The notes beneath the pieces were generated by a model. It ran no database searches. It was given only the letters and a program-made list of their open reading frames with translations, and was not told the origin of the DNA. Made by a program: the position numbers and the translations under genes. This document shows, piece after piece, positions 8,104 to 17,679 of a stretch of 64,000 nt of DNA (position 1 is the first letter of the stretch; each line of letters opens with the position of its first letter). The stretch is from CBDFHB01 sp965250115 (GTDB lineage Bacteria; Acidobacteriota; Vicinamibacteria; Marinacidobacterales; SMYC01): assembly GCA_965250115.1 (NCBI GenBank), contig CBDFNJ010000002.1, positions 2,356,001-2,420,000 of the forward strand, read 5' to 3'.

Positions 8104-9071
8104 ATGCAAACAACATTGAATGGTCTCGCGAGCCGGGCGGCTAGGAGCGCGGTCTTGTCTCGCGGGTTTCGGGCTCTGACGAAGCCGAATCGTTTCGTCG
8201 TGCTTACTTATCACCGCGTCAACGATGACGCCCATCCGTATTTCACTGGAGTGCGCGTAGAGCTGTTCCGACGGCAGATGCATTCGCTTCGTCGCCACTT
8301 CGAGGTGCTGCCGCTTGTTACGCTCATGGATCGGGTCAAGGCGAAGGACGTTCCACCGAACGTCGCCGCCATCACCTTCGACGACGGCTATCGCGACAAT
8401 TTCACACATGCGTTTCCGATCCTGCGCGAGCTCGGTCTGCCGGCGACCATCTTCCTGGTGACCGACGCCCTCGATCACGGGCGTTTGATCTGGCACGATC
8501 GGGTCTTCGACGCGCGTTTCACCGTACGAGCAAGCGCGAGCTGTATTTCGAGGACGAGACGTTGAACCTCGGGCAGACGGCGCTCATGAAGGTTTTGGAG
8601 CGCGTTCGGAGTGTGGGCCCTCGAGAGAGAGACTCGATGGTCGACGCGATCCTCGAAGAGCTCGAGATCGGTGATGAGCCCGAAGCGGGTTGGGCGAAAC
8701 TCAGGTGGGATGACGTGCGCGAGATGGCGAGGGCGGACATCGACTTCGGCTCCCACACCCTCGACCATCCGATCTTGAGCCACGTCGGCGCCGAAGAGGC
8801 GAGGCGACAGATCAGGGGATCGAAAGAGAGAATCGAATCCGAGCTCGGCACGCCCGTAAAGAGCTTCGCCTATCCCAACGGTCGCGCCGGGGACTTCGAC
8901 GAGACCACGATCCGGATCCTCACGGAGGAGGGCTACGATTGCGCCGTCACGACGGTGTCTGGAGCCAACGACGCTTCGACAGATCCCTTCGCGCTGCGCA
9001 GGGCGGGGATGTGGGGTGAGGATACGGAGCATTCCGCGTTGCGCTTGGCATGGAGCCGGGTTCGTACGTGA
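8104..9071 (+). pseudogene. Polysaccharide deacetylase, split by a single-base frameshift
   Basis: Two overlapping frames together make one NodB-type deacetylase of about 320 residues. The first (from ATG 8104) holds VVLTYHRVND, then AITFDDGYRDNFTHAFPIL, with the metal-binding Asp pair, and GLPATIFLVTDAL. The second resumes at about 8525 with RTSKRELYFEDETLNLG and continues through DIDFGSHTLDHPILSHV (the HxxxH motif) and KSFAYPNGRAGDFDE. The change of frame is at about 8515-8525, equivalent to one missing base. Family enzymes remove N-acetyl groups from polysaccharides. Both halves keep conserved motifs, so the lesion is recent or a sequencing error. Confidence 0.85.
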
Positions 9072-10837
9072 ACGTCGATGCGTGGATCACCGTCGGCGTT
9101 CTCGTCTTGACGCTTGTCATTCTCGCCCGCGACTTGTTCCCCCCGCCGGCGACGATTCTTTCCGCGGTCATCGTCCTGCTCGTCACCGGCGTCGTGGGGC
9201 CGGAGGAGGCCTTCTCGGGCTTCAGCAATCCCGCCCCCATCACGGTGGCGGCGCTCTACGTCATCGCGCGCGCCGTCGAGACGACCGGCGCGCTCCAGCC
9301 GCTAGTGAGAGCCACACTCGGCGCAGGTCGTAGCTGGCGGCGATCTCTCGCGAGACTGGTCGTTCCTACGACCCTCGCATCGGCATTCTTGAACAACACT
9401 CCTATCGTCGCGATGCTCGTACCGCAGGTGAGCGACTGGGCCGAGAGACGCGGGCAGTCTCCGTCCCGTTATCTGATGCCGTTGTCTTTCGCCGCGATCC
9501 TGGGCGGCATGCTCACCGCGATCGGAACCTCGACGAATCTCGTGATCTCGGGCTTGCTCGAGGCTCATGGCCACGCGCCGCTCGGCATGTTCGAGATCTC
9601 GAAAGTCGGTCTGCCCGTCGCGGCGGTCGGGCTCCTGGTCATCGTGCTTCTAGCTCCCGTTGTGATCCCGGAGCGTCGTGCCGTGCTCCAGGATCTCGAA
9701 GAGGAATTTCGCGAGTTCGTCGTCAGCATGCTGGTCGAGCGCGGTGGACCGCTCGATGGACGGAGCGTCGAGGGCGCCCGTCTGAGACATCTACAGGGGG
9801 TGTTTCTCGTCGAGATCGTGCGAGAGGGCGAGATGATCGCACCGGTCACGCCGAGCCGCGTGCTTCATGGAGGGGATCGCCTGACGTTCGTGGGCAAGGT
9901 CGATCTCGTCGTCGATCTGCAAGCCATGCCGGGTCTCGTTTCCGCCGAGCTCGCTCAGGCGGAAGATCTGGACGTCGGTCGCCACACGTTTTTCGAGGCC
10001 GTGCTATCCGAAGTCTCGCCTCTCGTGGGGCGTACTCTCAAGGATGCGTCGTTTCGCGCGCGCTACCAGGCGGCCGTGGTCGCGCTCCATCGCGCGGGGC
10101 AACGCGTCGAGGCCAAGCTCGGCGAAGTGAAGCTCCGTGTTGGAGATACGCTCTTGATCCTCGCCGACCCGGAATTCGGGGCCCGCTGGCGCGATCGAAA
10201 TGACTTTCTGCTCGTCTCGAGCCTGGGAGCGGCGCCTCCGGCGACGACGCGACGCGCCTGGATTGTCGCGGCCGTGGCTGCCGCCATCGTTTTCGGCTCG
10301 GCTCTCGGGATCATGCCGATCCTCCACCTCTCGCTGTTCGGTGCCGCCCTGCTCGTCGCCTTGGGGGTACTGACTCCGTTCCAGGCTCGACAAGCCGTCG
10401 ATCTCAACGTGATCCTCGTCATCGCGTCAGCCTTCGGTCTCGGCGCTGCGATGGAAGCCTCCGGGCTCGCGGCGTTCCTGGCGGCTACCATCGTCGGGGC
10501 CCTGGGGAGCTTTGGGACGACCGGTGTTTTGTTCGGCTTGGTCCTCACCACGATCCTTCTGCTCTCGCTCGTTACGAACAACGCCGCCGCGGTGCTCATG
10601 TTTCCCATTGGCGTCTCGGCGGCTTCGTCCCTGGGCGAAGACGTCCGCCCCTTCGCGATCGCGATCGCCGTCGCCGCATCCGTCTCGTTTCTGACACCCA
10701 TCGCCTATCAGACGAACCTGATGGTCTACGGTCCCGGTGGCTATCGCTTCTCGGACTATTTCCGCCTCGGCGGCATCCTCACCCTCATCGTCATTCCCGT
10801 CATCCTCCTCGCCGTTCGGCTGACATGGGGTGCGTGA
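9050..10837 (+). CDS. SLC13/DASS-family permease with two RCK_C domains
   Basis: A 595-residue membrane protein. Helices at about 8-60, 85-110 and 140-205 include TLASAFLNNTPIVAMLVPQV and ILGGMLTAIGTSTNLVISGL, the NxP and GTSTN hallmarks of the DASS/SLC13 and citrate-transporter superfamily. Two TrkA_C (RCK_C) domains follow, at about 225-300 (LVERGGPLDGRSVEGARLR) and 315-390 (VLSEVSPLVGRTLKDASFRA). A second helix block from about 400 contains LVTNNAAAVLMFPIGVSA. The family imports anions such as dicarboxylates or sulfate with sodium; the substrate is not predictable. ATG 9050 overlaps the deacetylase by 22 bp; GTG 9068 (GTGA overlap) is the alternative start. Confidence 0.88.
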   Translation: MEPGSYVNVDAWITVGVLVLTLVILARDLFPPPATILSAVIVLLVTGVVGPEEAFSGFSNPAPITVAALYVIARAVETTGALQPLVRATLGAGRSWRRSLARLVVPTTLASAFLNNTPIVAMLVPQVSDWAERRGQSPSRYLMPLSFAAILGGMLTAIGTSTNLVISGLLEAHGHAPLGMFEISKVGLPVAAVGLLVIVLLAPVVIPERRAVLQDLEEEFREFVVSMLVERGGPLDGRSVEGARLRHLQGVFLVEIVREGEMIAPVTPSRVLHGGDRLTFVGKVDLVVDLQAMPGLVSAELAQAEDLDVGRHTFFEAVLSEVSPLVGRTLKDASFRARYQAAVVALHRAGQRVEAKLGEVKLRVGDTLLILADPEFGARWRDRNDFLLVSSLGAAPPATTRRAWIVAAVAAAIVFGSALGIMPILHLSLFGAALLVALGVLTPFQARQAVDLNVILVIASAFGLGAAMEASGLAAFLAATIVGALGSFGTTGVLFGLVLTTILLLSLVTNNAAAVLMFPIGVSAASSLGEDVRPFAIAIAVAASVSFLTPIAYQTNLMVYGPGGYRFSDYFRLGGILTLIVIPVILLAVRLTWGA

Positions 10838-10872
10838 TGTAGAATCGCCGCTATTCGCGGAGGACTTCATAC

Positions 10873-13503
10873 ATGCGACCTTTCTGGCTCTGTTTGTTGG
10901 CTGTCGTTCTCGGTCCGGGCTCTTCCCTCGCCCAGGTACCACTCCCCGCCGATCACCTGGGTTTCGAGCCCGGCTCGGACTACAAGCTCGCGAAGTGGGA
11001 CGAGCTCGTGTCGTACTACCGCGCTTTGGACCAGGCGAGCGGCAGGCTGCAGCTGCGGGAGATCGGCCGCTCGGTACTCGGCAAACCGCTGCTATTGCTT
11101 TCGATCTCGAGCGAGGCGAACCTCAAGACCCTCGACGAGTGGCGCGCCATGAGCGAAGCGCTCGCCCGGGCGCAAATCGGCGAGGAGACCGCTCGAAGCT
11201 ACGCGCGCAACGGCAAGGCTATCGTCTGGATCGACGCCGGTCTTCACGCCTCCGAAGTCGCGCCCTCCCAGATGATGCCGCTTCTCGCGCATCGGCTCGT
11301 CACCGAGGAATCCGAAGAGATGCAAAAGATCCGGGACAGGGTGATTCTGCTCCTGATGCCCAGCATGAACCCCGATGGCCTCGACATCGTCGCGAGCTGG
11401 TACCAGAACAACGTGGGTACGCCCTATGAGACGACGTCGCCGCCCGAGCTCTACCACCACTACATCGGACACGACAACAACCGCGATTGGTTCATGAACA
11501 ACATGCCTGAGTCGCGCGCCGTCACCGAGGTCCTCTACCGAGAGTGGTACCCGCAGATCGTTTATAACCACCATCAGACCGCTCCGAACTGGGCCCGCAT
11601 CTTCCTCCCGCCCTTCGCCGACCCCCTGAATCCGAATATCCATCCCGGCGTGACTACCGGAGTCAACCTCGTGGGAACGGCTATGGCGAACCGCTTCGCC
11701 ATGCAGAAGATGCCCGGCGTCGTCTCCGACATGATCTATTCGATGTGGTGGAACGGCGGGATGCGGACCGTTCCCTACTTCCACAACATGATCGGCATCT
11801 TGACGGAGACCTCTCACGCCTCTGCGACACCGCGCTACTACGATCCCACCAGCATGCCCGATTTCGTCGGCGAGGATCGAGGCAATGCGGCTTCGACCTC
11901 CGCGACGGACGTCTTCTATCCCTACCCTTGGAAGGGCGGCTCGTCTCGTTTGTCGGACGCCGTGCGCTACACCCTCACGGCCTCGATGGGCGTCTTGGAT
12001 ATCGCTGCCGACCTCAAGGAGAAGTGGCTCTTCGACATCTATCGGATGGGGCGGGACGCGATCGAGACGGGAGAGGACGGCGAGCCTTTCGCCTTCATCC
12101 TCCCGGCGGATCAGTGGGATCCGGGGGAGGCCGACAATCTCGTGAACGTCCTTCTCATGGGAGGGGTGGAGGTCCACCGCGCCGCCCGGGACTTCACGAC
12201 CGAGGCGGGGAGCCACGCGAGCGGCTCCTACATTATTTATGGAGCGCAGTCCTTCCTGCCTTACGTCGTCGACCTGCTGGAAAAGCAAAACTATCCCGAC
12301 CGTCGTCTTTCGCCGGACGGCCCCCCCGAGCCTCCCTACGATTTGGCGGGCTGGACGCTTCCGATGCAGATGGGCGTCGAGGTTGCCAAAGTCAAAGAGG
12401 CCTTCGAAGCGGACGCGGAGTCTCTCCGGGACCTCGTCGTCCCGGCGCCGGGCGTCGTCACGGAGGGCGGCTTCGGCTATCTGCTGTCTCACCGCCCGAA
12501 CCGCACGGTCGAAGCCGTGAACCGGCTCCTCGCGGCCGGAGATCGAGTGCATTGGGTGGGTGAAGCCTTTTCATCGGAAGGCACAGATTTCGAGGCAGGG
12601 ACGATTCTCGTCGAAAAGCGTGACGGGACGAAGTCTCGCGTCGAGTCGCTGGCTCGCGAGCTCGGCCTGTCGTTCAACGGCGTCTCGGAAAGCCCGGGGG
12701 TCGTGATGCACACCCTCGGACCGGTCAAGGTCGGCATATACCGGTCCTGGGTCGCGAACATGGACGAAGGGTGGACGCGCTGGCTTGTCGAAGACTACGG
12801 CTTCGATCTGACGACGCTTCATGACGAGGACCTGCGCAACCAAGATCTCTCGGGTCTCGACGTCATCGTGTTGCCCGACCAGGACAAAGAGCGCATTCTG
12901 AACGGCCACCTTCCCGGCACGATGCCCGAAGAGTACGTCGGGGGCATGGGCCTCGCGGGCGCTCTCGCCCTGCGAGGGTTTGTGGAGGAGGGTGGAATGC
13001 TCGTGGTGCTCGACGGCGCGAGTGATTTCGTGATCGAGCAGTTCGGCCTTCCGCTGCGAAACGTGACGGACGGCCTCGCGTCCACGAAGTTTTTCATCCC
13101 CGGCTCGCTCATTCGGGCCGAGATCGACACGAACCATCCGCTCGCCTGGGGTATGCGGGACGAAGTGGCGACCTCCTTCGTGAGGAGCCGTGCGTTCGAG
13201 ACGGTGGAGCTCAGCCGGGAGCGCGAGGGGGGCCGGGAGGACACGAAGCCCGCTCCGACGATACCGATAGAGATTGTCGCGACTTATGCGGAGGAGGACT
13301 TGTTGATGAGCGGCTGGGCGCTCGGCGAGAAGGCCACCATCGGCGGCAAGGGAGCGCTCGTGCGGGTGAAGCTCGGTCGGGGCGAAATCGTGCTCTTCGG
13401 TTTTCGCCCTCAGTTCCGTGGCCAGCCACGGGGTACCTACAAGCTGCTTTTCAATGCGCTTCAGGGGGCGACGCTCGAGGCCATGCCCTTCGCCAGTAAC
13501 TGA
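10873..13503 (+). CDS. Secreted M14-family zinc metallocarboxypeptidase
   Basis: An 876-residue protein with a signal peptide (MRPFWLCLLAVVLGPGSSLA, cleaved before QVPLP). The M14 domain shows the zinc ligands His125 and Glu128 in AGLHASEVAPSQ, NPDG at 166-169, NRDWFMNN at 203-210 and a likely third zinc His in YNHHQTAPN (near 233). GILTETSHAS at about 310 is near the position of the catalytic Glu. A long C-terminal region (about 420-876) includes a glutamine amidotransferase-like block (GLDVIVLPDQDKE, EEGGMLVVLDGAS), as in large secreted M14 proteins of Acidobacteriota and Bacteroidota. The likely role is degradation of exogenous peptides. It follows the permease by 35 bp. Confidence 0.88.
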   Translation: MRPFWLCLLAVVLGPGSSLAQVPLPADHLGFEPGSDYKLAKWDELVSYYRALDQASGRLQLREIGRSVLGKPLLLLSISSEANLKTLDEWRAMSEALARAQIGEETARSYARNGKAIVWIDAGLHASEVAPSQMMPLLAHRLVTEESEEMQKIRDRVILLLMPSMNPDGLDIVASWYQNNVGTPYETTSPPELYHHYIGHDNNRDWFMNNMPESRAVTEVLYREWYPQIVYNHHQTAPNWARIFLPPFADPLNPNIHPGVTTGVNLVGTAMANRFAMQKMPGVVSDMIYSMWWNGGMRTVPYFHNMIGILTETSHASATPRYYDPTSMPDFVGEDRGNAASTSATDVFYPYPWKGGSSRLSDAVRYTLTASMGVLDIAADLKEKWLFDIYRMGRDAIETGEDGEPFAFILPADQWDPGEADNLVNVLLMGGVEVHRAARDFTTEAGSHASGSYIIYGAQSFLPYVVDLLEKQNYPDRRLSPDGPPEPPYDLAGWTLPMQMGVEVAKVKEAFEADAESLRDLVVPAPGVVTEGGFGYLLSHRPNRTVEAVNRLLAAGDRVHWVGEAFSSEGTDFEAGTILVEKRDGTKSRVESLARELGLSFNGVSESPGVVMHTLGPVKVGIYRSWVANMDEGWTRWLVEDYGFDLTTLHDEDLRNQDLSGLDVIVLPDQDKERILNGHLPGTMPEEYVGGMGLAGALALRGFVEEGGMLVVLDGASDFVIEQFGLPLRNVTDGLASTKFFIPGSLIRAEIDTNHPLAWGMRDEVATSFVRSRAFETVELSREREGGREDTKPAPTIPIEIVATYAEEDLLMSGWALGEKATIGGKGALVRVKLGRGEIVLFGFRPQFRGQPRGTYKLLFNALQGATLEAMPFASN

Positions 13504-13506
13504 GAA

Positions 13507-13701
13507 TCAAAAGAGCGTGTAAATGAACGGGGCCGCGCCGCTACCGCTCAGGAACACGAGGGCTCCTAGTGCCAAAACCACGATGATGATCGGGAGGAGC
13601 CACCACTTTTTGTTGTGTTTCAAGAAGTCCCAAAATTCGAAAACAAGGCCCTGGCGGCCTTCTTTGGCGAGCTGGGTGATATCGTCGTCTCGGTCTTCCA
13701 T
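13507..13701 (-). CDS. DUF5989 single-pass membrane protein
   Basis: A 64-residue protein: an acidic soluble N-terminus (MEDRDDDITQLAKEG), the segment FEFWDFLKHNKKWWLLPI, one transmembrane helix (IIIVVLALGALVFLSG) and a short GAAPFIYTLF end. WDFL-xxx-KKWWLxPI followed by a helix and PFIYTLF is the DUF5989 pattern. Small proteins of this kind usually sit beside an SxtJ-like protein and a carbamoyltransferase, exactly as here. Function is unknown; it could anchor or stabilise the carbamoyltransferase at the membrane. It is the last gene of that three-gene unit. Confidence 0.82.
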   Translation of the reverse strand: MEDRDDDITQLAKEGRQGLVFEFWDFLKHNKKWWLLPIIIVVLALGALVFLSGSGAAPFIYTLF

Positions 13702-13716
13702 TCTTGGGTTCCTGTA

Positions 13717-14157
13717 TCAAAATTGCCGGAAATAGTCGCGATTGTCACGGGGTGGGCGCATATCCACCCAGTAACTTTTTCGGTTGGGTTCCCACGATCG
13801 CTCCAACGAGTCGCGGCCTATCAACCGGAACAAGAGCGCCAATGGTGTCAAGATGCCGAAGAATAGGAACGCCAGGACGGCGTGAGACACGACCCAGCCA
13901 ATGGGAAATGCGACGAGGCTCAGGATCGTGTAAAGCGGCCGATTCGCTTTAGGCCAAACGAAGGAGAAGAGCGCCGAGAGCCCACCTGCGACCCAAAACG
14001 CGTAGGTCACGGCCTTTGTCGACTCGCCGAAATCGAGCCCGAATAACCCGCCTTTCCAATGAACGACACCGCCGAGAACTGCGAAGGCGACAACGGCGAT
14101 GAAGCCGAACTGCCTCAGTTGTTTCGTCGTCGGTTGCAGGTGCAGCTGAGCAAGCAT
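13717..14157 (-). CDS. SxtJ-like membrane protein
   Basis: A 146-residue protein from ATG 14157, which is 5 bp past the carbamoyltransferase stop. Four hydrophobic segments are visible (about 16-35, 50-70, 78-92, 93-115). The C-terminus is soluble: RDSLERSWEPNRKSYWVDMRPPRDNRDYFRQF, where RxxxSYW followed by xxYFRQF is characteristic. The family is named after SxtJ of the saxitoxin cluster, but it is far wider and is nearly always found beside carbamoyltransferases. Biochemistry is not known. The tight spacing on both sides argues for one transcript with the carbamoyltransferase and the DUF5989 gene. Confidence 0.82.
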   Translation of the reverse strand: MLAQLHLQPTTKQLRQFGFIAVVAFAVLGGVVHWKGGLFGLDFGESTKAVTYAFWVAGGLSALFSFVWPKANRPLYTILSLVAFPIGWVVSHAVLAFLFFGILTPLALLFRLIGRDSLERSWEPNRKSYWVDMRPPRDNRDYFRQF

Positions 14158-14162
14158 GGCGT

Positions 14163-15995
14163 CTAGTCGAGCTGAAACTGCGCTAGGTACGCGTCCGCTT
14201 CGTGTCGCTGCGCGTTCGGTTGTTCTTCTTTCAAGAGCAGGCAGTTGTCGATCACGAGAGCATCCATATTTGTCGCCATGAAGCAGCGATAGGCATCTTC
14301 CGGTGTGCAGATGATGGGCTCGCCGCGTACGTTGAAGCTCGTGTTGATCACGACGGGGCAACGGGCCCGATCGTTCAGGCTGTCGAGGATTCGATGGAAT
14401 CTGGGGTACCGGTCAGCATCGACCGTTTGCACGCGGGCCGAATAGTCGACATGCGTTATGGCCGGAACGACGGATCGCTTCTGCTTGAGCTTGTCGAGTC
14501 CCCCGACGCCGTTCTCACCCAGAGCAAGCCGTTTCTCGTTTCGCACCGGAGCGACGAGCAGCATATAGGGACTCTCTTCATCTGGCCGCATCTCAAAGTA
14601 CTCATCGACTCTCTCACGCAGGATCGAAGGAGCGAACGGCCGGAAGGACTCCCGAAATTTGATCTTCAGGTTCATGACCGAGTGCATCTTTTCCGATCGA
14701 GCGTCGCCGATGATGGAGCGGCTGCCGAGGGCCCGCGGCCCGAACTCCATCCGTCCCTCCATGTGCCCGACGACCTGCTCTGAGTCGATGAGCCTCGCGA
14801 TCTCGGCGACAAGGTCAGCCTCCTCATCGAAAAAACGGTAGACGGCGCCCGACGCGTCCAAAAAGGACCGGATGCGCTCGTCGGAATAGTGAGGTCCCAG
14901 AAGAGAGCCTTTCTGGCGGTCGCCCTTTTCGAGCGGAACGCGCTCTTTGTGCATGAGCTGATACCAAACGAAGAGCGCCGCTCCGAGTGCACCGCCGGCG
15001 TCGCCGGCTGCGGGCTGGATCCACAGGTTCTCGAACGGACCCTCTCTGAGGATTTTCCCGTTCCCGACGCAATTCAAAGCAACTCCACCGGCCATGACTA
15101 GATTCGAGAGCCCCGTCAGTTCATGGGCGTAACACGCCGCCCGGAGCATGATCTCTTCGGTGACTTCCTGGATGGACGCAGCGATATCCATTTCGCGCTG
15201 CGTTAGTGGCCCCTCCATGGCTCTCGGCGGGCCGGCGAATAGCTCGTCCATCTTGTCCGAGGTCATGACCTCTTTGTGACAAAAGGCGAAGTACGACATG
15301 TCCATGCGGAAAGAGCCGTCGGGTTTCAAGTCGATGAGCTTGTCGCGGATGACGGCGGCATATTTCGGCTCGCCATAGGGGGCAAGCCCCATGAGCTTGT
15401 ACTCGCCGCTATTGACGCGAAAACCACAGAAATACGTGAAAGCCGAGTAAAGAAGCCCGAGCGAATGCGGAAAGCGGAGCTCCTTGAGAAGGTGCGTTTG
15501 ATTCCCCTCGCCGAGGCCGATGCTTCCCGTGGTCCACTCGCCGACGCCGTCGAGCGTCAGAATTGCGGCCTTGTCGAACGGGGAAGGGAAGAACGCACTA
15601 GCGGCATGGGACTCGTGGTGGCGGGTGAAGACATAGCGTCCTCGATACTGTTCGTTCAATCCGCGGTCCAACTCCCTCGGGGTATGGAGCTTTTCCTTCA
15701 GCCAGAGGGGAAGTCCCTTGAGGAACAGTTTGTAGCCGCGAGGGGCGTAAGCGAGATAGGTCTCGAGGATGCGATCGAACTTGAGCAGAGGCTTGTCGTA
15801 AAACGCGACGATGTCCAGCTCGGCAGGCCTGAGTCCTGCTTCACCGAGGCAGTAATCCACCGCGTGCTTTGGGAAGGAGTAGTCGTGTTTCTTCCTGGTG
15901 AAACGCTCTTCTTGGGCCGCCGCGACGATGTCACCGTCGCGAACGAGGCAAGCCGCACTGTCGTGATAGAAAGCCGAGATGCCGAGGATGTTCAT
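14163..15995 (-). CDS. NodU/CmcH-family O-carbamoyltransferase
   Basis: A 610-residue cytosolic enzyme from ATG 15995, the start that gives MNILGISAFYHDSAACLVRDG, the conserved N-terminus. The ASKHA-type domain follows (TRHHESHAASAFFPSPFDKA, then LTLDGVGEWTTGSIG, with metal and ligand His and Asp). The C-terminal YrdC-like carbamoylation domain holds GRMEFGPRALGSRSI, FRPFAPSI and VVINTSFNVRGEPIICTP. The family moves a carbamoyl group from carbamoyl phosphate through carbamoyl-AMP to a hydroxyl of a sugar or natural product. Length is normal for NodU/NovN/CmcH proteins. The acceptor is unknown; nearby export and deacetylase genes make a surface polysaccharide plausible. Confidence 0.92.
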   Translation of the reverse strand: MNILGISAFYHDSAACLVRDGDIVAAAQEERFTRKKHDYSFPKHAVDYCLGEAGLRPAELDIVAFYDKPLLKFDRILETYLAYAPRGYKLFLKGLPLWLKEKLHTPRELDRGLNEQYRGRYVFTRHHESHAASAFFPSPFDKAAILTLDGVGEWTTGSIGLGEGNQTHLLKELRFPHSLGLLYSAFTYFCGFRVNSGEYKLMGLAPYGEPKYAAVIRDKLIDLKPDGSFRMDMSYFAFCHKEVMTSDKMDELFAGPPRAMEGPLTQREMDIAASIQEVTEEIMLRAACYAHELTGLSNLVMAGGVALNCVGNGKILREGPFENLWIQPAAGDAGGALGAALFVWYQLMHKERVPLEKGDRQKGSLLGPHYSDERIRSFLDASGAVYRFFDEEADLVAEIARLIDSEQVVGHMEGRMEFGPRALGSRSIIGDARSEKMHSVMNLKIKFRESFRPFAPSILRERVDEYFEMRPDEESPYMLLVAPVRNEKRLALGENGVGGLDKLKQKRSVVPAITHVDYSARVQTVDADRYPRFHRILDSLNDRARCPVVINTSFNVRGEPIICTPEDAYRCFMATNMDALVIDNCLLLKEEQPNAQRHEADAYLAQFQLD

Positions 15996-16104
15996 TCGCC
16001 TGACCAGGATATGATAAGCGTTAGAACAGGGCAAGATAGCTAGTACTTGGATCACGCCAAGGATTGATGGCTGACCAAACCGCAAGGCGCTCCGCTCTTG
16101 GACG

Positions 16105-17664
16105 ATGAGCTCGAAGTCGTCCGCGGCGAAGGGCTTTCCGCCCGAGGCATATCAGGAGGTGCCGGGCGAAGACTACCCTCCTTATGTAAGTGCCTCTAAC
16201 TCGCCTCCCGAGATCACGGTTCGTTCTGTCGTTCTGGGAGCGATCTTCGGAGTCCTCTTCGGCGCGGCGAATGCCTATCTCGGTCTTCGCGTAGGGCTCA
16301 CGATTTCGACGTCGATCCCCGTCGCGGTTCTGACCGTTGTCGGTTTCGCTATCTGGCGGGGGAAACCCGACGGCCAGAGTCGTCTGCTCGAAGCCAACAT
16401 GAGCCAGACGATTGGCTCCGCCTCGTAGTCCCTCGCTTCGGGCATCATCTTCACGCTCCCAGCGCTCCTTCTCTGGGGTCTGATACCGAGCCTCGCAAAG
16501 ATGACGACGATCGCCCTCGCGGGGGGGCTGCTCGGCGTGCTCTTCATGGTCCCACTTCGACGCTATCTCATGCGGGGCGAGCATGGACGACTCCCGTATC
16601 CCGAAGGAACGGCCTGCGCCGAGGTCCTCGTTGCGAGCGAGATCGGCGGGTCCAAGGCGAGGGAAGTATTCTTCGGCATCGGTATCGGTGCCGTCTATCG
16701 ATTCCTCCAGGGCGCCCTTCGTCTCTGGCGCGGTGAGGTCTCGACCGCCATTCCCGTCCTGCCCAAAGCGCAGCTCGGTCTCGAGACGAGCCCAGCACTC
16801 CTCGGGGTCGGCTACATCCTCGGACCTCGCATCGCGGGGGTGATGGTGGGCGGCGGCCTTCTCGCCTGGCTCGGTCAAGATTGGACGAGGCCGCTGTACC
16901 CTGAAACGGAACAGCTTGTCCGCGGCATGGCGCCCGGTCGCCTCTGGACACGCTACGTGCGCTATGTAGGCGCAGGCGCGGTGGCGATGGGCGGGCTGAT
17001 GACGCTCATCAAGTCGATTCCGACGATGGTCGAGTCCTTCCAGCTGGGGTGGGAGCAGATCAAACATCGTGTCTCGCGAGGGGAGGGTGACGTACCGAGG
17101 ACCGATCGCGACCTTTCCTTGAGCTACGTTCTCGCGGGAGTGGGGGTCGTCGTCGTGTTTCTCGCGCTCGTGCCGCACGTTCTCGGATTCGTGGAGACGG
17201 CTCTCCTGCGTATCGTCGGCGCACTTCTCGTTGCCGTCTTCGCGTTCTTCTTCGTAACGGTGTCGTCCCGCATCGTTGGGCTCGTCGGCATCGGCGCCGC
17301 CATCGCCCTCGTCGCGGAGCTCCTGCATTTGCCCTCGCTCGCCTTTGCCGTTGGAATCTATCTGCCCGTTTCGACCATGACCCCGGTCTTCCTCGGCGGC
17401 CTTCTGCGTTTCATCATGGAAAAGCGGGCGGCTGATGCCGACGAGGCGAACGAGCGCCGCGAGCGCGGAGTGCTCTTCGGCTCCGGCCTCGTGGGTGGCG
17501 AAGGCCTTCTTGGCGTCGGGATCGCCGCATACGCGGTGCTCATGACGCGGGCTCCCGAGGGCATCGGAAGTGCCTGGGCCGGTGCGCTCGAGCCCTTTTT
17601 CCCCCTCCTCCCATTTGTGGCTCTCGTCTGGCTTCTATGGCGCTCCGCGCGAGGGCGACCCTGA
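16105..17664 (+). pseudogene. OPT-family oligopeptide transporter with an in-frame amber codon
   Basis: A single frame of 519 codons coding an OPT-superfamily transporter, interrupted only by TAG at 16426-16428 (codon 108). Before it: ITVRSVVLGAIFGVLFGAANAYLGLRVGLT and SQTIGSAS; directly after it: SLASGIIFTLPALLLWG. In relatives this helix reads GSA-x-(E/S)-SLA, so one substitution (for example GAG or TCG to TAG) explains the stop. Downstream come RGEHGRLPYPEGTACAEVL and later helices, all intact. The family imports oligopeptides or metal chelates by proton symport. Internal starts such as ATG 16501 would give a protein without the first helices. Divergent from the carbamoyltransferase gene. 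Confidence 0.85.
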
Positions 17665-17679
17665 CCTAAGACCCTCGTT

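Noticed and set aside
16426..16428. Programmed read-through or pyrrolysine at the OPT TAG
   Set aside because: No conserved downstream structure visible and the stop sits inside a transmembrane helix; a point mutation is simpler.
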